Below are positions 6,581 to 9,088 of a stretch of DNA of 9,088 bases, piece after piece. Every line of letters begins with the position of its first letter. Position 1 is the first letter of the stretch. Source of the DNA: Chrysiogenia bacterium. GTDB lineage: Bacteria; JAGRBM01. Where the stretch lies: assembly GCA_020434085.1 (NCBI GenBank), contig JAGRBM010000390.1:1-9088 (forward strand). Direction: 5' to 3'. The position numbers and the translations under genes are program-made. The notes under the pieces are model-generated. The model did no database searches and had not been told where the DNA came from. It saw nothing but the letters and a program-made list of their open reading frames with translations.

Positions 6581-7192
6581 ATGAAGCGCGAAGTCGAAAT
6601 CTCCGCCCTGACCCTGGACCCCAACACCAACTCGCCGGTGGTGGTGCTCAAGGACAAGAGCGGCCCGGACTCGATCCCCATCTGGATCGGATTCGTGGAG
6701 GCCAGCGCCATTGCCATGGAGCTGGAAAAAGTCGAAGTGGGCCGGCCGCTCACCCACGATCTTGCCAAGAACATCCTGACCGAGCTTGGCGCGCGACTGG
6801 CTTCGATCGAAGTCAGCGATCTCAAGGACAACACCTACTTCGCGACGCTCAATCTCGAGCGCGCCGGTGAATCCCTGGCCATCGACTCGCGCCCCTCGGA
6901 CGCGATTGCACTGGCCGTGCGCTTCGACGCGCCGATCTTCATCGCCGAGAGCGTCTTCAACGCCTCGCGCAAGATTCAGGAAGACCAGAAAGCCGCCGGC
7001 GGCGCGCAGAAGGCGCAGACCCCCGGCGAGGGCGAGGAAGTGGGCGACAAGCCCGTGGGCGCCCTCGATCCGGCGGCCGCCAAGGAAGGCGAGGAAGACG
7101 CGCCCGCGTTCTCGCAGTTCCGAAACGAAAACCGCGAAGAGTGGACCGAGATTCTCGAAAAGCTCGACCCCAAGAAACTTTCCAAGCAATAG
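6581..7192 (+). CDS. Bifunctional nuclease (BFN/DUF151) family protein
   Basis: 203 aa. The DUF151 domain covers about residues 1-130, with PIWIGFVEASAI (33-44), GRPLTHDLAKNIL (54-66), DLKDNTYFATL (80-90) and the hallmark DSRPSDAIALA (102-112). Family members were described in plants as having RNase and DNase activity; most bacterial members are uncharacterised, so the reaction here is only presumed. An Ala/Gly/Glu-rich linker (about 135-180) leads to a C-terminal helix EEWTEILEKLDPKKLSKQ (186-203), resembling the UvrB/UvrC-like tail seen on many delta-proteobacterial members. The start is ATG 6581 with AAGGA at 6573-6577 (rather close), which begins the conserved MKREVEI strand. It follows miaB by 86 bases without a terminator, so a shared transcript is likely. 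Its 3' end converges on proS. Confidence 0.93.
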   Translation: MKREVEISALTLDPNTNSPVVVLKDKSGPDSIPIWIGFVEASAIAMELEKVEVGRPLTHDLAKNILTELGARLASIEVSDLKDNTYFATLNLERAGESLAIDSRPSDAIALAVRFDAPIFIAESVFNASRKIQEDQKAAGGAQKAQTPGEGEEVGDKPVGALDPAAAKEGEEDAPAFSQFRNENREEWTEILEKLDPKKLSKQ

Positions 7193-7213
7193 AGAGCGAA
7201 GCGCGCCCTTGAG

Positions 7214-7234
7214 TCTCCCCCGGGTTTCGGGAGA
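7214..7234. terminator. Short stem-loop just after the nuclease gene
   Basis: TCTCCC (7214-7219) and GGGAGA (7229-7234) can pair around a 9-base loop 21 bases after the bfn stop codon. There is no T-run on either strand, so intrinsic termination is uncertain. It may act with the two larger stem-loops to its right as a bidirectional transcript end between the converging genes. Confidence 0.35.
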
Positions 7235-7249
7235 GATGCCCGCAGGGCA

Positions 7250-7280
7250 GAGGGGGCGAGCCGGCCGGGCGAACCCCCTC
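7250..7280. repeat. Inverted repeat in the convergent bfn-proS gap
   Basis: GAGGGGG (7250-7256) pairs with CCCCCTC (7274-7280); the enclosed segment contains the palindrome CCGGCCGG. It is part of a purine/pyrimidine-rich structured tract filling most of the 140-base gap. Read from the minus strand it is the tail of the element whose main stem is at 7294-7315. It could serve as a transcript end for either gene. Confidence 0.45.
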
Positions 7281-7293
7281 CGGCTTCCAGCCA

Positions 7294-7315
7294 CCTCCCC
7301 CGTCCACGCGGGAGG
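7294..7315. repeat. Stem-loop after proS, possible dispersed palindromic element
   Basis: CCTCCC (7294-7299) and GGGAGG (7310-7315) pair around a 10-base loop that can itself form a CG/CG pair. It is 17 bases after the proS stop in the direction of proS transcription. No T-run follows on the minus strand. The minus-strand order, a CCTCCC stem, then a GGAAG-containing spacer, then GAGGGGG, parallels the repeat at 9034-9081, suggesting the same element class in opposite orientation. Confidence 0.45.
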
Positions 7316-7332
7316 GAAAGCGGTTCGCGTTC

Positions 7333-8835
7333 CTAGTAGGCCCGCGCGAAGACGATCTTCTTCACGCCCTGCTCGCCGGTGAAGATGCAGGGGCCGCGCT
7401 CGTCGTTGTTCTCGAGCGGAACGCAGCGCGGCGTCACCTTGAACTCGGCCAGGACGTCCTCGTACTGCTTGTCGTTCTCGCTGGCATACGCGACCGCAAA
7501 GCCCGGCGATTCCTGGCCGAAGTAATCGCGCAGCTCGTCGAGGCTGGCGACCTCCTGCGTGCGCTCCTCGCGGAAGGCGCGGGCGCGGCTCAAAAGGTTG
7601 TCCTGCATTTCTTCGAGAATGCCGGCGGCGCTTTCCACAAACTCGGCAAGCGGCACGCCCTTCTTCTCCTTGACGCCCAGGTCGCGGCGGCCAAGGAACA
7701 CGCTGCCCGAATCCACGTCGCGCGGGCCAACTTCGAGCCGAAGCGGCACGCCCTTCTTGATGTGCTGCCAGGCCTTCTCGCCGCCGCGCAGATCGCGATC
7801 GTCGCGCTTCACCACGATGGGCTGGCCATCGAAGAGCTTGCCGCGCAGCCCGGATTCGAGCTTGTCGCAGAACTCGAGGACCTTCGCGCGCTCGGAATCG
7901 TCGCGGTAGATGGGCAGCACCACCGCGTGGGCGGGCGCCAGTTTGGGCGGCATCACCATGCCGTCGTCGTCGGCGTGGCTCATCACCAGCCCGCCGATCA
8001 GCCGCGTCGAGACGCCCCACGAAGTCGTCCACGCGAACTCGTGCTGGCCCTCGGCGGAGAGGTATTTGATCTCCTGCGCCTTCGCGAAGTTCTGTCCCAG
8101 GAAATGCGAAGTCCCGGCCTGCAGCGCCTTGCCGTCCTGCATCAGCGCCTCGATCGAATAGGTGTTCACCGCGCCGGGGAATCGCTCGCCCGCCGTCTTC
8201 TCGCCCTTGATCACCGGCATCGCCATGTAGTTCTCGGCGAACTCGGCATAGACGTCCAGCATCTTGCGCGTCTCCTCGCGCGCCTCGGCCTCGGTGGCAT
8301 GGGCCGTGTGACCCTCCTGCCAGAGAAACTCGGTGGTGCGAAGAAAGAGCCGCGTGCGCATCTCCCAGCGGACGACATTCGCCCACTGGTTGATGAGGAT
8401 CGGCAGATCGCGGTAGGAGTCGGTCCACTTCGAGAACATCGCGCCGATCACCGTCTCCGAAGTCGGCCGCACGATCAGCGGCTCCTCGAGCTCGCCCGCC
8501 GGAACGAGCCCGCCGTCGGGGCCCGCCTCCAGCCGGTGATGGGTTACCACCGCGCACTCCTTGGCAAAGCCCTCGACGTGCTCGGCTTCCTTCTCGAGAA
8601 AGCTCTTGGGAATGAACAGCGGGAAATAGGCATTCTCGTGCCCGGTCTCCTTGAAGCGCCGGTCGAGCACGCGCTGGATGTTCTCCCAGAGCCCGTAGCC
8701 CCAGGGCTTGATCACCATGCACCCGCGCACCGGCGAATTCTCCGCCAGGTCCGCGGCCTTGATGACCTGCTGGTACCACTCGGGATAATCCTCGGCCCGC
8801 GTCGGGCTGATCGCGTTCTGGGGCTGCTTGGCCAT
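7333..8835 (-). CDS. proS: Proline--tRNA ligase, type 3 (archaeal/eukaryote-like)
   Basis: Class II aminoacyl-tRNA synthetase that charges tRNA-Pro with proline in the cytoplasm. 500 aa from ATG 8835. Class II core: RPTSE (123-127), RWE followed by RTTEF (156-158, 166-170) as motif 2, QEGHTAHAT (173-181), TSHFLGQNF (242-250), and motif 3 GVSTRLIGGLVMSHADDDG (274-292). An anticodon-binding domain follows, then a C-terminal domain with C471 and C483 that ends in Tyr500. The short form without the roughly 180-residue editing insertion, plus the terminal Tyr, is typical of type 3 ProRS rather than the E. coli type; several bacterial groups carry it. GAGGAG at 8847-8852 supports the start. The frame stays open upstream to 8976, but those 47 residues are Arg-rich and match nothing in the family. 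It is transcribed towards the miaB-bfn pair. Confidence 0.96.
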   Translation of the reverse strand: MAKQPQNAISPTRAEDYPEWYQQVIKAADLAENSPVRGCMVIKPWGYGLWENIQRVLDRRFKETGHENAYFPLFIPKSFLEKEAEHVEGFAKECAVVTHHRLEAGPDGGLVPAGELEEPLIVRPTSETVIGAMFSKWTDSYRDLPILINQWANVVRWEMRTRLFLRTTEFLWQEGHTAHATEAEAREETRKMLDVYAEFAENYMAMPVIKGEKTAGERFPGAVNTYSIEALMQDGKALQAGTSHFLGQNFAKAQEIKYLSAEGQHEFAWTTSWGVSTRLIGGLVMSHADDDGMVMPPKLAPAHAVVLPIYRDDSERAKVLEFCDKLESGLRGKLFDGQPIVVKRDDRDLRGGEKAWQHIKKGVPLRLEVGPRDVDSGSVFLGRRDLGVKEKKGVPLAEFVESAAGILEEMQDNLLSRARAFREERTQEVASLDELRDYFGQESPGFAVAYASENDKQYEDVLAEFKVTPRCVPLENNDERGPCIFTGEQGVKKIVFARAY

Positions 8836-8846
8836 GGGGCTGCTTA

Positions 8847-8852
8847 CTCCTC
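8847..8852 (-). promoter_or_regulatory. Ribosome binding site of proS
   Basis: The minus strand reads GAGGAG eleven bases before ATG 8835. The spacing is long but usable. It selects this start over ATG 8976 in the same open frame. Confidence 0.55.
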
Positions 8853-8855
8853 GTG

Positions 8856-8873
8856 AGTCCCTCAGGCGGGACT
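8856..8873 (-). promoter_or_regulatory. Hairpin in the proS leader, next to the ribosome binding site
   Basis: AGTCCC and GGGACT (plus-strand positions 8856-8861 and 8868-8873) form a 6-bp stem with a 6-base loop, ending three bases upstream of the proS Shine-Dalgarno. It does not resemble a T-box or any riboswitch I know. It might influence ribosome access. Confidence 0.4.
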
Positions 8874-8961
8874 TCTGGAGGCGTGGAGTTACCGGTACGT
8901 GCAGGGGTTTGGCAAGCCTCGCCCGTCTCCATTGACGGCGCGCTTGCTTCAGCGCAGTTTT

Positions 8962-9024
8962 CGTCCACGGGCGCATCCGCGCCTTCTTCTCGTTCGTCGT
9001 GGACGTCAGTCGTGGACGTGGACG
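8962..9024. repeat. Cluster of CGTGGACG octamers
   Basis: CGTCCACG occurs at 8962-8969, and CGTGGACG at 8998-9005, 9011-9018 and 9017-9024. The second and third copies are part of a 10-base direct repeat, TCGTGGACGT, with a 13-base period. The cluster lies 127-189 bases upstream of proS, so it could be a protein-binding array or simply a low-complexity stretch. Confidence 0.45.
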
Positions 9025-9033
9025 AATCTTTCA

Positions 9034-9081
9034 CCTCTCCCTCTGAGGGAGAGGTCGAGCGAAGTGAGGGTGAGGGTGCGA
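9034..9081 (+). repeat. Dispersed-type palindromic intergenic repeat
   Basis: CCTCTCCCTC (9034-9043) and GAGGGAGAGG (9045-9054) are a perfect 10-bp inverted repeat around a single T. A spacer containing GAAG and then a GAGGGTGAGGG tail (about 9067-9077) follow. Stem-plus-tail elements of this composition are common as multicopy intergenic repeats in high-GC proteobacteria. Copy number in this genome cannot be seen from one window. Confidence 0.6.
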
Positions 9082-9088
9082 TCGACGG

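Noticed and set aside
7193-7332. CRISPR-like or RNA gene content in the convergent gap
   Set aside because: The gap has several stem-loops but no regularly spaced repeats and no tRNA or rRNA features; transcript ends or a dispersed repeat explain it better.
8836-8976. Upstream extension of proS to ATG 8976
   Set aside because: The added 47 residues are Arg-rich and unlike the family N-terminus, whereas ATG 8835 has GAGGAG upstream and starts next to the conserved RAEDYPEWYQ.
6182-9034. Minus-strand open frame of 950 codons spanning miaB, bfn and proS
   Set aside because: It is an out-of-frame shadow across three well-supported genes; the product is Arg/Ala/Gly-rich and matches no family.

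Overview
The window is high-GC, densely packed bacterial DNA. It holds six protein genes and no RNA gene, CRISPR array or recognisable insertion sequence. A lipoprotein signal peptide, a membrane GT-C-like/TPR protein, and miaB followed by a bifunctional-nuclease (DUF151) gene suggest a Gram-negative from the former Deltaproteobacteria (Myxococcota, Desulfobacterota, Binatota or similar). This placement is inference from gene content; no marker here fixes the taxon.

Layout. (1) 1-2078, minus: the first 692 codons of a large lipoprotein made of about 110-residue Ig-like beta-sandwich repeats; its C-terminus lies beyond the left edge. (2) 2079-2385: a 307-base divergent control region with a strong hairpin at 2303-2323. 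(3) 2386-4278, plus: a 630-aa multi-spanning membrane protein with a TMTC-like N-terminal region and six exact 34-residue TPRs. (4) 4279-4421: a five-unit, 10-bp-period array followed by a plausible promoter. (5) 4422-4985, plus: an unrecognised exported protein with six cysteines. (6) 5034-6494, plus: miaB, the tRNA methylthiotransferase. (7) 6581-7192, plus: a bifunctional-nuclease-family protein, probably co-transcribed with miaB, with a GC-only hairpin just before its ribosome binding site. (8) 7193-7332: a convergent gap with stem-loops. (9) 7333-8835, minus: proS of the archaeal/eukaryote-like (type 3) class. (10) 8836-9088: the proS leader with a hairpin, a cluster of CGTGGACG octamers and a dispersed-type palindromic repeat.

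How the parts may work together. The right half (miaB, bfn, proS) is conserved translation and RNA-related housekeeping. The left half looks accessory: a Thr-rich surface lipoprotein is transcribed divergently from a membrane protein whose eukaryotic relatives (TMTC1-4) O-mannosylate cadherin beta-sandwich domains. The most interesting hypothesis is that these two are enzyme and substrate of a bacterial O-glycosylation system, possibly with the small exported six-Cys protein. The sequence shows only the family features and the adjacency; the functional link is inference.
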